From: an uncultured Bacteroidales bacterium
GTDB lineage: Bacteria; Bacteroidota; Bacteroidia; Bacteroidales; Bacteroidaceae
Assembly: GCA_937916465.1 (NCBI GenBank)
Contig: CALFTK010000044.1
Location: forward strand, 1 to 27,364
Direction: 5' to 3'
DNA: 27,364 nucleotides
Part shown: piece after piece, positions 15,876 through 24,407 of the stretch
Layout: each line of letters starts with the position of its first letter
Position numbering within the stretch: position 1 is the first letter of the stretch
Notes under the pieces: generated by a model
What the model was told of the DNA's origin: nothing
Database searches by the model: none
The model's input: the letters and a program-made list of their open reading frames with translations, nothing else
Translations under genes and position numbers: made by a program

Positions 15876-15883
15876 TATATTTG
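15876..15883 (+). promoter_or_regulatory. Putative -7 box upstream of the DUF389 gene
   Basis: TATATTTG matches the -7 consensus 114 bases before the ATG; no clear TTG stands at -33. A weak inverted repeat (ATTTCGG 15891-15897, CCGAAAT 15917-15923) follows in the leader. Confidence 0.4.
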
Positions 15884-15997
15884 TGGCTTTATTTCGGTTT
15901 CTTCTCTCTAATAATCCCGAAATATAATTTAAACTGCTTATTTAAGGATATTTTTTTTTAAGTTTGTTGTAGAATATCAATAAGAATAAATATAACT

Positions 15998-17347
15998 ATG
16001 AAATCAAAAGAAAATTTGTTTCAGAGACTTGCCACTCTGATTCGTGAGACAACACGTCTGAATGACTATGTGGATACATCTGCTGCTGAGAAGTCTATAC
16101 GCAACAATATATATTTCCGTGGTCCAAATGCGTGGATTTTGGCTATAGCCACCATCATTGCCTCTGTGGGACTCAATGTCAACTCCATTCCAGTCATTAT
16201 TGGTGCTATGCTAATATCGCCACTAATGGGACCTATCTTTGGAGTAGGCTTAGGGTTAGGTATCAATGATATGCAACTTATAAAGTCATCTGGCAAAAAC
16301 CTACTAATAATGGTAACGATCAGTCTTGTTGCATCTTTTGTTTACTTTATGATTACTCCGCTTAACCTTAACGATCCAAGTGAACTGCTTGCTCGCACAA
16401 ATCCTACTATTTACGACGTGCTTATAGCTCTTGCCGGTGGTTTTGCCGGTATCCTGGAACAGTGTCGCAAAGATAAAGGGACTGTATTTGCAGGTGTTGC
16501 AATAGCCACAGCACTTATGCCGCCACTCTGTACAGCAGGTTTTGGATTAGCCAGTGGTAACTTTGGCTACTTTTTAGGGGCTGCTTATTTGTTTGTTATC
16601 AACTGCATTTTTATAATGCTTGCAACCTACATTAGTGTCAAATACTTTGGTTTTAGAGAAGTGGCTTTTGCTGATGCTCTCTCTCAGCGTCGCACGCGAA
16701 CTTTTAGTACTATACTAATTATCCTTTTTATTGTTCCCAGCATCTGGTCGGCAGTCATTTTTATACGTCAAAACAACTTTGAGTGTAATGCTAATTCATT
16801 TGCTGAACAGTGTAAGGTGTATGGGCGCACCATACTCTATGATTACAAGATAGATCATTCTGATGGTTCTGTTGTAAGCCTCTTCTTCTCAGGTGATCCG
16901 CTTACGGAGCAGTCGCGACGTGATCTTCTTGCACAAGCTGCTGAATTCGGCATCAAGGAGGAACAGGTTATTATTAATGAATATACAACTACTGCTCAGG
17001 AGAATAATATAGAACTTGTGAAAAGTATTTACGATAAGATGGATACCGAAGTATCTCGTCGCGATGCAGAGATTAGCACTCTACGTCAGCAGTTGGCTGC
17101 CTCTACAAAGGAGGAACTACCATATGTGCAAATAGCCCGTGAAGTTATGGGTATATATCCCTTTGTTAATGATGTAGTGCTGACCAGTGGTGCTATAGTT
17201 CGCGCAGACTCTCTTGTTGCTGTTCCTACTTTTTCGGTTTTGGTACGTTCTGACTCTATATTATCATCAACAGAACTGACGCAACTCTCAGAGTGGCTTC
17301 GCGTACGTTTGGCTACCGATATGGAGGTGATAGTTCTACAACCATAG
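15998..17347 (+). CDS. DUF389-family integral membrane protein
   Basis: 449 residues. After a basic N-terminal ~45 residues there are about six membrane helices up to residue ~250: WILAIATIIASVGLNVNSIP, VIIGAMLISPLMGPIFGVGL, LLIMVTISLVASFVYFMI, VLIALAGGFAGI, VFAGVAIATALMPPLCTAGF and ILIILFIVPSIWSAVIFI. The IGAMLISPLMGPI and ATALMPPLCTAG blocks are typical of DUF389. The remaining ~190 residues are soluble, with a short coiled coil (DTEVSRRDAEISTLRQQLAA). Function is unknown. The gene stands alone and converges on kdsA across 50 bases, where no clear terminator hairpin is seen. Confidence 0.85.
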   Translation: MKSKENLFQRLATLIRETTRLNDYVDTSAAEKSIRNNIYFRGPNAWILAIATIIASVGLNVNSIPVIIGAMLISPLMGPIFGVGLGLGINDMQLIKSSGKNLLIMVTISLVASFVYFMITPLNLNDPSELLARTNPTIYDVLIALAGGFAGILEQCRKDKGTVFAGVAIATALMPPLCTAGFGLASGNFGYFLGAAYLFVINCIFIMLATYISVKYFGFREVAFADALSQRRTRTFSTILIILFIVPSIWSAVIFIRQNNFECNANSFAEQCKVYGRTILYDYKIDHSDGSVVSLFFSGDPLTEQSRRDLLAQAAEFGIKEEQVIINEYTTTAQENNIELVKSIYDKMDTEVSRRDAEISTLRQQLAASTKEELPYVQIAREVMGIYPFVNDVVLTSGAIVRADSLVAVPTFSVLVRSDSILSSTELTQLSEWLRVRLATDMEVIVLQP

Positions 17348-17397
17348 TATATAGATGATATATTATATACACGGAGTAATAATAGAATCTTGGAAAG

Positions 17398-18198
17398 TTA
17401 TTTAAAGTACAGTGCTTTACGCAGTCTTACTAATTTCTCCAGCAAAGGTTCTAATAGATCCAACGCAAGCATATTGGCTCCATCACTTTTTGCTTGGGCA
17501 GGAACTGGGTGTGTCTCCATAAACAGACCATCAGCCCCCACAGCAATGGCAGCCTTAGCTATTGTCTCTATCATTTCAGGTTGTCCGCCAGTAACACCGG
17601 CCGACTGATTTGGACGTTGCAAAGAGTGAGTACAATCCACAACAACAGGAAAACCAAACTGCTGCATAATAGGAATGCCGCGATAATCAACAATCAAATC
17701 CTGATAACCGAATGTTGTACCACGTTCAGTAAGCATAACATTATTATTGCCGGAATCAACAACTTTTTGAGCTGCAAACTTCATTGCTTCCGGCGACAGG
17801 AACTGACCTTTCTTAATATTAACTATCTTGCCTGTACGGGCTGCTGCCTCTAATATATCAGATTGACGACAAAGAAATGCCGGAATCTGCAAAATATCTA
17901 CATATTCTGCAGCCATGGCAGCTTCCGAAGCCTGATGAATATCTGTAACTACAGGCACACCAAATTCCTTAGAAACTTTAGCCAATATTTTCAGAGCCTT
18001 TTCATCGCCTATTCCGGTAAAGGAATCTATTCTGGAACGATTTGCTTTTCTATATGAGCCCTTAAATGCATAAGGTATTCCCAATCTATCTGTAACATCT
18101 TTTATTCTTTCAGCTATTCGCATTGCCATCTCTTCGCCCTCTATAACACAAGGACCTGCCAAAAGAAAAAAGTTATCCTGTTTATCAAATATCTGCAT
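17398..18198 (-). CDS. kdsA: KdsA: 3-deoxy-8-phosphooctulonate (KDO-8-P) synthase
   Basis: 266 residues. It joins phosphoenolpyruvate and arabinose-5-phosphate to KDO-8-P for the lipopolysaccharide inner core, so the cell has a Gram-negative envelope. LLAGPCVIEG (12-21), FKGSYRKANRSR, LCRQSDIL, NIKKGQFLSP, TERGTTFGYQ and VVDCTHSLQRP are all present. Cys17 in AGPC marks the metal-dependent class, as in Aquifex; the metal-free E. coli type has Asn there. It is the last gene of a tight cluster with the kinase-like gene 11 bases upstream. Confidence 0.96.
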   Translation of the reverse strand: MQIFDKQDNFFLLAGPCVIEGEEMAMRIAERIKDVTDRLGIPYAFKGSYRKANRSRIDSFTGIGDEKALKILAKVSKEFGVPVVTDIHQASEAAMAAEYVDILQIPAFLCRQSDILEAAARTGKIVNIKKGQFLSPEAMKFAAQKVVDSGNNNVMLTERGTTFGYQDLIVDYRGIPIMQQFGFPVVVDCTHSLQRPNQSAGVTGGQPEMIETIAKAAIAVGADGLFMETHPVPAQAKSDGANMLALDLLEPLLEKLVRLRKALYFK

Positions 18199-18209
18199 AG
18201 CTATAAATA

Positions 18210-19136
18210 TTAACCTGGTATAATAAAATTCATAACTGAAGGTTCCAATGATATTGTAAGAGGATATGTATGTACTAAGGTATAACCGTCAAGACAGGTC
18301 ATTGTACCATCAGCTTCTGAAATAACAATCGATTTTGAACGATAAGGTTTAACCTGTTCGTGATTAAGCAGTTGGTTATGAAGCAACATGTAGAGTCCTC
18401 TTATCATCTCCATAAATTTTGGCCTATATACAACAGAAACATCAAGCCAACCGCTATAAGGAACAGCACTTGGAGTAAGACCATATCCACGTGTATTACC
18501 TACACAAAGCGTCATAATCTTATCGTTAATCTCCTCATTATTAACCTTTATACGCATCTTATACTGTTTCCTCTCCTTAAACAGAGCAAATATTGCTAAT
18601 ATGTATGAAGGATTCTTCTTTCCAAAACGTTTACAGATATCAGACAATCTTATGGCTTGCGCTCCCAAACCAATATTTACAGACATAAGGAAGTAGCGAA
18701 CTTTCTCTTCATCGCCCTCTTTGTATGAACAGTAGCCCACATCTATCTTCTTTATCCTACGTTCAATAATCCAATGAATTGCCTGTTTGTAGTTCTCTAC
18801 ATCAAGCCCCCAGAAACTTGCAAAGTCATTTCCAATTCCATTTGGAATTACACCTACAACTATTTCAGAACGGATTTCTCGTGGGGTAAACATCAGCGCA
18901 TTGACAGCATCATTCAATGCTTCATCACCTCCAACTACTACAATTGTCTTATAACCATTGTTTATAAGCATCTTGGTCAAGACCTCTGTAGAGCCTTCTC
19001 CATCCGATTGAAAAGAATCATACTTAACTCCACGCAGATTCAGATACTCTTTAATCTGATACCAACGTTTCATTTTGTTTCGTACTCCTGCACGTGGGGT
19101 GTACATTATTCCCCATCTTTCCGGATCTACTGCCAT
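18210..19136 (-). CDS. Diacylglycerol kinase catalytic-domain (YegS/DagK-like) protein, variant motifs
   Basis: 308 residues. N-terminal ATP-grip half ~8-130: IMYTPRAGVRNKMKRW, VVVGGDEALNDAV at 67-79, and PNGIGNDFASFWG at 98-110. The C-terminal beta-sandwich follows (IGLGAQAIRLSD, MTLCVGNTRGYGLTPSAVPY, LDVSVV). The family normally reads GGDGT, GTGND and has a catalytic DGE near the C-terminus. Here they read GGDEA, GIGND and DGY (CLDGYTL). Lipid kinase activity is therefore uncertain; the fold is not. It lies 3 bases after miaA and 11 before kdsA, so it is part of one transcript. Confidence 0.85.
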   Translation of the reverse strand: MAVDPERWGIMYTPRAGVRNKMKRWYQIKEYLNLRGVKYDSFQSDGEGSTEVLTKMLINNGYKTIVVVGGDEALNDAVNALMFTPREIRSEIVVGVIPNGIGNDFASFWGLDVENYKQAIHWIIERRIKKIDVGYCSYKEGDEEKVRYFLMSVNIGLGAQAIRLSDICKRFGKKNPSYILAIFALFKERKQYKMRIKVNNEEINDKIMTLCVGNTRGYGLTPSAVPYSGWLDVSVVYRPKFMEMIRGLYMLLHNQLLNHEQVKPYRSKSIVISEADGTMTCLDGYTLVHTYPLTISLEPSVMNFIIPG

Positions 19137-19139
19137 AAT

Positions 19140-20054
19140 TTACACATTCATCAAATTTATTACACGTTCCACCTTCTTTTCCATAGAATCTTCGTAAGGC
19201 AACCATTCAATGTGCAAGCCACGTCTTTCCATACCTCTGAACCATGTCATTTGACGTTTTGCAAACTGATGTATTGCAACTTCCAGTTCCTGAACCATAT
19301 AACGATATTCCAGTTTCCCGGTCAGATAGAGTGTAACATATTTATATTCCAAACCATAATAGATTAAATCTTCTGCCGAAATACCGGACTGCAACAGCCT
19401 TTCCACTTCGGCTATCATCCCCTCTTCCAGTCTTGCCTTTAATCTATTGGTAATTCTCTCTCTACGCAATTCACGCGATATATCTATTCCAACTATCAGG
19501 CTATTGATGTTTGGAAACGAATTTGTTTCAACAGCATGTTGTTTATAATACTCTTCTATCTCTATAGCACGTATTGCACGTTTTGTGGTATCAACATCTG
19601 TTGTATTATGCAATGATTTATAGCCTTTGAGTATCTCTGTCAGTTCTGATAATGTCTTACCTTGAAGTGATTCTCTTAATTCAGAGTTTTCCGGGACAGG
19701 AATTAACCTGTAACCTTTCAGAATAGACTCCAAATAGAGTCCTGTTCCACCGCACATAATTGGCATATTGCCTCTTGACGTTACTGTATTATATGCTTTT
19801 AAGAAATCTGTCTGGAATTCAAATACATTATATTTATAGCCGGCATCCACTATATCTATAAGATGATAAGGAATATGTTTGCCATCTATTTCATAGTCAT
19901 TCAAATCTTTGCCGGTTCCAATATCCATCCCTCTATAGACCTGACGACTATCCGCACTCAAAATCTCACCACCGATAGTTGCGGCAAGTGCTGAGGCAAA
20001 AGCTGTTTTGCCGGACGCTGTAGGTCCTAACACTGTTATCAAATCATACTTCAT
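19140..20054 (-). CDS. miaA: tRNA dimethylallyltransferase (MiaA family)
   Basis: 304 residues. The P-loop GPTASGKT is at 10-17, and DSRQVYRGMDIGTGKD (~35-50) and PIMCGGTGLYLESILKG match the family. The insert domain and the C-terminal QFAKRQMTWFRGM, which grips the tRNA, are present. MiaA adds a dimethylallyl group to A37 of tRNAs reading UNN codons. Bacteroidetes often have two MiaA paralogues; which one this is cannot be told here. It heads the miaA-kinase-kdsA cluster; no consensus promoter was found before it. Confidence 0.92.
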   Translation of the reverse strand: MKYDLITVLGPTASGKTAFASALAATIGGEILSADSRQVYRGMDIGTGKDLNDYEIDGKHIPYHLIDIVDAGYKYNVFEFQTDFLKAYNTVTSRGNMPIMCGGTGLYLESILKGYRLIPVPENSELRESLQGKTLSELTEILKGYKSLHNTTDVDTTKRAIRAIEIEEYYKQHAVETNSFPNINSLIVGIDISRELRRERITNRLKARLEEGMIAEVERLLQSGISAEDLIYYGLEYKYVTLYLTGKLEYRYMVQELEVAIHQFAKRQMTWFRGMERRGLHIEWLPYEDSMEKKVERVINLMNV

Positions 20055-20132
20055 ACACTATATCAGAAGATAGAGGTAAAATTAATACAAAGCACCGAAA
20101 CAGCAAAGAATATCAATAAAAAAAGCCTTTAT

Positions 20133-20184
20133 AATGATGTGACCCCCGAAAGTTTGTTGAATAACTTTCGGGGGTCATATCATT
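20133..20184 (-). terminator. Strong terminator of gapA
   Basis: A 22-bp stem with one G-U pair (arms 20133-20154 and 20163-20184) includes the perfect GACCCCCGAAAGTT / AACTTTCGGGGGTC. On the minus strand it is followed by ATAAAGGC and seven T. It also insulates the miaA cluster from gapA. Confidence 0.88.
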
Positions 20185-20200
20185 TATCTGTAATTGGTTC

Positions 20201-21199
20201 TTACTTCATGATTACGCGAGCCATTTCACAAACTTTGTTGCTATAACCCCATTCGTTATCATACCATGCACAAACCTTAACGAAAGTAGGATCGAGCTGG
20301 ATACCTGCCTTAACGTCGAAGATAGATGTGCGAGCGTCGTTACGGAAGTCAGTTGATACAACTGCATCAGCTGTGTAACCAAGAACACCCTTCAATTCAC
20401 CTTCTGAAGCTTCCTTCATAGCAGCGCAAATTTCATCGTATGAAACTTCCTTAGCGAGTTCGCAAGTAAGGTCAACGAAAGAAACGTCTGATGTAGGAAC
20501 GCGAAGAGACATACCTGTCAATTTACCGTTCAATTCAGGAAGAACTACACCTACAGCCTTAGCAGCACCTGTTGAAGAAGGAATGATGTTCTCCAAGATA
20601 CCGCGACCACCGCGCCAGTCTTTCTTTGAAGGACCGTCAACAGTCTTCTGAGTAGCAGTTGCAGCGTGAACAGTTGTCATCAAACCACGAACAACACCGA
20701 ACTTATCGTTCAGAACCTTTGCCAAAGGAGCAAGACAGTTTGTTGTACATGATGCGTTAGAGATAATCTGCTGACCAGCATAAGTCTTATCGTTAACACC
20801 ATAAACAAACATAGGAGTCTTATCCTTTGCAGGAGCTGACATAATAACTTTCTTAGCACCAGCCTTGATGTGAGCTGAAGCAAGTTCTTCTGTCAAGAAG
20901 AAACCTGTTGACTCAACAACTACGTCAACATCAAGAGCACCCCATGTGATGTTCATTGGATCTTTTTCAGCGAAGATCTGAATCTTGTTGCCATCAACGA
21001 TCATATAGTTACCTTCAACCTGAATGTCGTGGTTGAACTGACCATGAACTGAATCATACTTCAGCATGTATGCCAGATAATCTGGATCCAAAAGGTCATT
21101 GATACCTACGACTGTGATGTCGTTACCGAAATTCTCAACGGCTGCACGGAAAACCATACGTCCGATACGACCGAAACCATTAATACCAAGTTTAATCAT
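20201..21199 (-). CDS. gapA: Glyceraldehyde-3-phosphate dehydrogenase
   Basis: 332 residues, the normal length. The N-terminal NAD site has GINGFGRIGRMVFRA at 5-19 and an aspartate (IND, 33-35) that favours NAD. The active site SNASCTTNCLAP carries Cys151, and TVHAATATQKTVDGPSKKDW holds the conserved histidine. It oxidises glyceraldehyde-3-phosphate to 1,3-bisphosphoglycerate in glycolysis. It is a single-gene unit with a strong terminator. Codons look more biased (AAG, GTT, AAC) than in neighbouring genes, as expected of a highly expressed gene. Confidence 0.98.
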   Translation of the reverse strand: MIKLGINGFGRIGRMVFRAAVENFGNDITVVGINDLLDPDYLAYMLKYDSVHGQFNHDIQVEGNYMIVDGNKIQIFAEKDPMNITWGALDVDVVVESTGFFLTEELASAHIKAGAKKVIMSAPAKDKTPMFVYGVNDKTYAGQQIISNASCTTNCLAPLAKVLNDKFGVVRGLMTTVHAATATQKTVDGPSKKDWRGGRGILENIIPSSTGAAKAVGVVLPELNGKLTGMSLRVPTSDVSFVDLTCELAKEVSYDEICAAMKEASEGELKGVLGYTADAVVSTDFRNDARTSIFDVKAGIQLDPTFVKVCAWYDNEWGYSNKVCEMARVIMK

Positions 21200-21244
21200 T
21201 TTGTTTGTTTTAATTAAAACGTAATATATTAAAATCCACTTTGT

Positions 21245-21266
21245 CCGTTAAAACGGTGCAAAATTA
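21245..21266 (-). promoter_or_regulatory. Putative gapA promoter -7 box and adjoining dyad
   Basis: On the minus strand TAATTTTG (21266-21259) matches the -7 consensus; the nearest TTTG (21293-21290) is 23 bases upstream, farther than usual. Just downstream CCGTT-AA-AACGG (21245-21256) is a short inverted repeat at about the transcription start, a possible operator. Confidence 0.4.
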
Positions 21267-21334
21267 AGAAATTCTTTTTACTTTCGCGACAAATTAAGAA
21301 ACAATATAAGGTTAAAACAATTTAAGATTTTAAT

Positions 21335-21994
21335 ATGGGCTTTTTAAATAACATCTTCGGAAAGAAAAAAGAAGAAGACAAGCTTGAAAATTTGGGTGGA
21401 ATGGAAGACTTCATGACTCTTATCAGAGTATATTTCCAAGCCGAAATCGCGGGAAGATCGGGCATAACCAACATCAATACCTTACCTGATTTGGCAGCAT
21501 TCAAAAGAAGTCTGAAAATTCCCACACAGAACAACAAACTGGGGATAGCAGAAAAATCGCGTTGTAGAAAAATGCTTTCACAACTTTACGGAATGAGCGA
21601 TAATTTCTTCAAAGAGATTGATGCATCTATCAGAAAAAACTGTAAGAATATAAATCATGTACAAGCGTATATGTTCCAATTCCAAGGTTTCAGTAGTGAT
21701 TTGATGATGCAGATAGGAACCATTATGAAATGGAAATTCCGTGTTCCTAACTTTTTGAAAAAGGCATTATACACTCTTACAGAAGATTCTGTACATAAGA
21801 TAATGACAAATAACAGTTGGAAAGACGAAGCAAGTTACAAAACAGTGTTCAATATTCGTCAGTATCAGCAACATTTGGGATTCTCTGAACCCTGGATGAC
21901 AGAATACGCTTTCCAAATGATTAGACTGGCCAAAAAAGAGCCAAAAAAGAAAGAAGACATTCAAGCTGCCCGCGAAATGCTAAAAAACAGGTAA
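21335..21994 (+). CDS. Conserved-looking cytosolic protein of unknown function
   Basis: 219 residues; I do not recognise a domain. The N-terminus GFLNNIFGKKKEEDK is amphipathic and basic, with no signal peptide. The rest looks mostly alpha-helical and lysine-rich, with FQAEIAGRSGITNINTLPDL, CRKMLSQLYGMSDNFFKEID, YMFQFQGFSSDLMMQIGTIM and a charged tail (KKEPKKKEDIQAAREMLKNR). Coding quality is good: a long frame, normal codon use, and an ATG preceded by A/T-rich sequence. It is divergent from gapA and is followed at once by the promoter of the coiled-coil gene. The N-terminal helix could bind the membrane. Confidence 0.75.
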   Translation: MGFLNNIFGKKKEEDKLENLGGMEDFMTLIRVYFQAEIAGRSGITNINTLPDLAAFKRSLKIPTQNNKLGIAEKSRCRKMLSQLYGMSDNFFKEIDASIRKNCKNINHVQAYMFQFQGFSSDLMMQIGTIMKWKFRVPNFLKKALYTLTEDSVHKIMTNNSWKDEASYKTVFNIRQYQQHLGFSEPWMTEYAFQMIRLAKKEPKKKEDIQAAREMLKNR

Positions 21995-21999
21995 ATGGG

Positions 22000-22030
22000 T
22001 TTGAATTAATATTAATATTTGTTACTTTTG
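22000..22030 (+). promoter_or_regulatory. Promoter of the coiled-coil/zapA operon
   Basis: TTTG (22000-22003), 19 bases, then TACTTTTG (22023-22030) match the consensus fully. It starts six bases after the preceding stop codon and ends 31 bases before the ATG at 22062. Confidence 0.8.
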
Positions 22031-22061
22031 TAACGTTTAACAGGTTAAGATAGTCAGGACA

Positions 22062-22355
22062 ATGACTGATGAAGATTCCAAATTGGTAGAAGATTTCGAG
22101 AGTAAGATCAGAAGACTGATGGATCTCTACGAAAATGTAAAAGAAAAAAACAAAGAGCTGATTGCCCTACTTGAAACTGAAAAGAGGAAAAACGAACAGC
22201 TCCGCTGTGATTTTGCTGCCTTAACAGAATCATATCAAACCCTGAAACAATCTAAGGTTCTGGAAGTTTCCGGTCAAGACATTGATGACACGAAACAGAG
22301 AATCAACAGATTAGTGAGAGAAATAGACCATTGCATTGACTTGTTGAATGTATAA
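22062..22355 (+). CDS. Small coiled-coil protein, possible ZapA partner
   Basis: 97 residues. Almost the whole of residues 10-70 (FESKIRRLMDLYENVKEKNK, ELIALLETEKRKNEQLRCDF, LTESYQTLKQSK) has heptad spacing of hydrophobic residues, so a long coiled coil. A second helix at the end (TKQRINRLVREIDHCIDLLN) follows a short break. zapA starts 13 bases later. In E. coli the coiled-coil ZapB works with ZapA at the division ring. A similar role here is inferred from position and shape only; no clear sequence likeness to ZapB was judged. Confidence 0.75.
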   Translation: MTDEDSKLVEDFESKIRRLMDLYENVKEKNKELIALLETEKRKNEQLRCDFAALTESYQTLKQSKVLEVSGQDIDDTKQRINRLVREIDHCIDLLNV

Positions 22356-22367
22356 TAATTAGAAGCA

Positions 22368-22685
22368 ATGGAAGAGGAATTGGAGATTAAACTACAGGTT
22401 GGTGGCACATACTATCCGCTAAAAATAAAGAGAAGCGAAGAGTTCATGTATCGTGAAGCTGCCAGACGTATCAATAACACGCTCAGCAGATATAAAGGGA
22501 AATTTCCACTACTGAGCAATGAGAAATATTACACAATGGTTGCCATACATATAGCTATGGTAAATATGAAGTGGGAAAATTTCAATGATACGATGCCCTA
22601 CAAGGACAAGATTCAGCAATTGAGTGATGAACTGGAATCTTTCCTTGAAGACGAGGCTGCATCTGTCAGTCCTAATCAAGAATAA
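22368..22685 (+). CDS. zapA: ZapA-family cell division protein
   Basis: 105 residues. LEIKLQVGGTYYPLKIKRSE (N-terminal beta-hairpin domain), EEFMYREAARRINNTLSRYK, then MVAIHIAMVNMKWEN and a coiled-coil tail (KIQQLSDELESFLEDE) match the ZapA layout. ZapA bundles FtsZ filaments at mid-cell. It lies in an operon behind the small coiled-coil gene and 87 bases before rny. That 87-base gap holds a hairpin, TGGTGAAC (22719-22726) with GTTTACCA (22732-22739), lacking a T run. Confidence 0.9.
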   Translation: MEEELEIKLQVGGTYYPLKIKRSEEFMYREAARRINNTLSRYKGKFPLLSNEKYYTMVAIHIAMVNMKWENFNDTMPYKDKIQQLSDELESFLEDEAASVSPNQE

Positions 22686-22772
22686 TTCTCCGTTCCAAAA
22701 ATGATAGTTTTACGTACATGGTGAACATGTTGTTTACCAATGGTGCTTTAATATTATAAAAAAGGAGAAATT

Positions 22773-24302
22773 ATGGGTATAATTTTTGGATTGATTGGTT
22801 TGGTAATAGGAGCAGTTTGCGCTTATATATTGTCAAACAGTAAACTTAATAAAAGATTACAACAAAGATTGGAAGAGGCTGAATCGCAAGCAGAAGCCAT
22901 TAAACGCGACAAGCTTCTTGAAGTGAAAGAAAAATTCCTGAACAAAAAGGCGGAATTAGAAAAGGAAGTTCAGCAGCGTGAACAGAAAATGCAACAGAAC
23001 GAAAATCGTTTACGCCAAAAAGAGATGCAACTCAATCAGCGTCAGGAAGACCTTCAGAGAAAGCATCGTGAAATTGATTCTGTAAAAGAGAATCTTGAAG
23101 CACAGATGACTTTCATAGATGAGAAAAAAGATGAACTGGATAAGCTACAGGCTCAAGAGCGCGAAAAATTAGAATATATTAGCGGACTTTCTGCCGAAGA
23201 GGCTAAAGAGAGGTTGATTGATTCATTAAAAGAGGAGGCTAAAACTGAGGCCGCATCATACATCAATGACATTATTGACGATGCCAAGATGACAGCCAAC
23301 AAAGAGGCCAAAAAAATTGTAATCCAAACTATTCAGCGTATTGGAACAGAAACTGCCATAGAAAATTCAACGACTGTTTTCCATATTGAAAACGACGAAA
23401 TGAAGGGTAGAATTATTGGTAGAGAGGGTAGAAACATTCGCGCAATAGAATCGGCCTGTGGTGTTGAAATAGTAGTAGATGATACTCCGGAAGCTATTGT
23501 AATTTCTGCTTTCGATCCTGTAAGACGTGAAATAGCACGTTTGGCACTGCATCAGCTTGTAACCGATGGTCGTATTCACCCTGCACGTATTGAAGAGGTG
23601 GTAGCTAAGGTTCAGCATCAGGTAGAAGAAGAGATTATTGAAACCGGTAAGCGCACTACTATAGATTTGGGTATTCATGGATTACATCCTGAGCTTATCC
23701 GCATGATTGGTAAGATGAAATACCGTTCTTCTTACGGACAGAATCTGCTTCAGCACGCCAGAGAAACTGCAAATTTGTGTGCAGTAATGGCTTCTGAACT
23801 TGGTTTAAATCCTAAGAAGGCAAAACGCGCAGGTCTGTTGCACGATATAGGTAAGGTACCTGATGAAGAGACAGAGATGGCTCACGCAGAATATGGTATG
23901 CATCTGGCTGAAAAGTATAAAGAGAAACCTGATATTTGCAATGCAATTGGTGCTCACCACGAAGAGATAGAGATGCAGAGTCTGATTGCTCCTATTGTTC
24001 AGATTTGTGATGCTATTTCCGGAGCACGTCCTGGAGCACGTAGAGAGATAGTAGAGGCTTACATTAAACGTCTCAAAGATTTGGAAAATATTGCATTATC
24101 TTATCCTGGTGTAACAAAGACATACGCAATTCAGGCAGGACGCGAGCTTCGTGTAATTGTAGGAGCAGACAAGATTGATGATAAGCAGACAGAACAATTG
24201 TCGTCAGAAATTGCACAAAAGATTCAGAACGAAATGACCTATCCGGGTCAAGTCAAGATAACGGTAATCCGCGAAACAAGAGCTGTAAATTACGCTCGTT
24301 AA
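22773..24302 (+). CDS. rny: Ribonuclease Y
   Basis: 509 residues in the standard order. N-terminal membrane helix ~3-21 (IIFGLIGLVIGAVCAYIL). Long coiled coil ~25-160. KH domain with GRIIGREGRN at 212-221. HD domain with His328 (LLQHAR) and HDIGK at 357-361, then GAHHEE near 393-398. RNase Y is a membrane-bound endoribonuclease that starts mRNA decay. The start is supported by a true Shine-Dalgarno AAGGAG seven bases before the ATG, unusual among the genes here. A terminator follows its stop codon. Confidence 0.97.
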   Translation: MGIIFGLIGLVIGAVCAYILSNSKLNKRLQQRLEEAESQAEAIKRDKLLEVKEKFLNKKAELEKEVQQREQKMQQNENRLRQKEMQLNQRQEDLQRKHREIDSVKENLEAQMTFIDEKKDELDKLQAQEREKLEYISGLSAEEAKERLIDSLKEEAKTEAASYINDIIDDAKMTANKEAKKIVIQTIQRIGTETAIENSTTVFHIENDEMKGRIIGREGRNIRAIESACGVEIVVDDTPEAIVISAFDPVRREIARLALHQLVTDGRIHPARIEEVVAKVQHQVEEEIIETGKRTTIDLGIHGLHPELIRMIGKMKYRSSYGQNLLQHARETANLCAVMASELGLNPKKAKRAGLLHDIGKVPDEETEMAHAEYGMHLAEKYKEKPDICNAIGAHHEEIEMQSLIAPIVQICDAISGARPGARREIVEAYIKRLKDLENIALSYPGVTKTYAIQAGRELRVIVGADKIDDKQTEQLSSEIAQKIQNEMTYPGQVKITVIRETRAVNYAR

Positions 24303-24332
24303 ACAGTTTCTAAGATACTTTAAATGACAAAG

Positions 24333-24370
24333 CCCGCCAAAAAGTTTTAAGATGGCGGGTTTTTGTTTTT
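24333..24370 (+). terminator. Terminator of rny
   Basis: CCCGCCA (24333-24339) pairs with TGGCGGG (24353-24359), followed by TTTTTGTTTTT. Confidence 0.9.
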
Positions 24371-24378
24371 ACTTTTTG

Positions 24379-24386
24379 TACATTTG
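24379..24386 (+). promoter_or_regulatory. -7 box of the ssrA promoter
   Basis: TACATTTG matches the consensus 21 bases before the mature tmRNA 5' end. The expected -33 position falls in the rny terminator stem, where no TTG is seen; the promoter and the upstream terminator overlap. Confidence 0.6.
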
Positions 24387-24407
24387 CACCGTAAAACACC
24401 AATAAAT

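Noticed and set aside
22686..22772. 6S RNA or other small RNA between zapA and rny
   Set aside because: The gap is only 87 bases, with one short hairpin and no promoter or T run.
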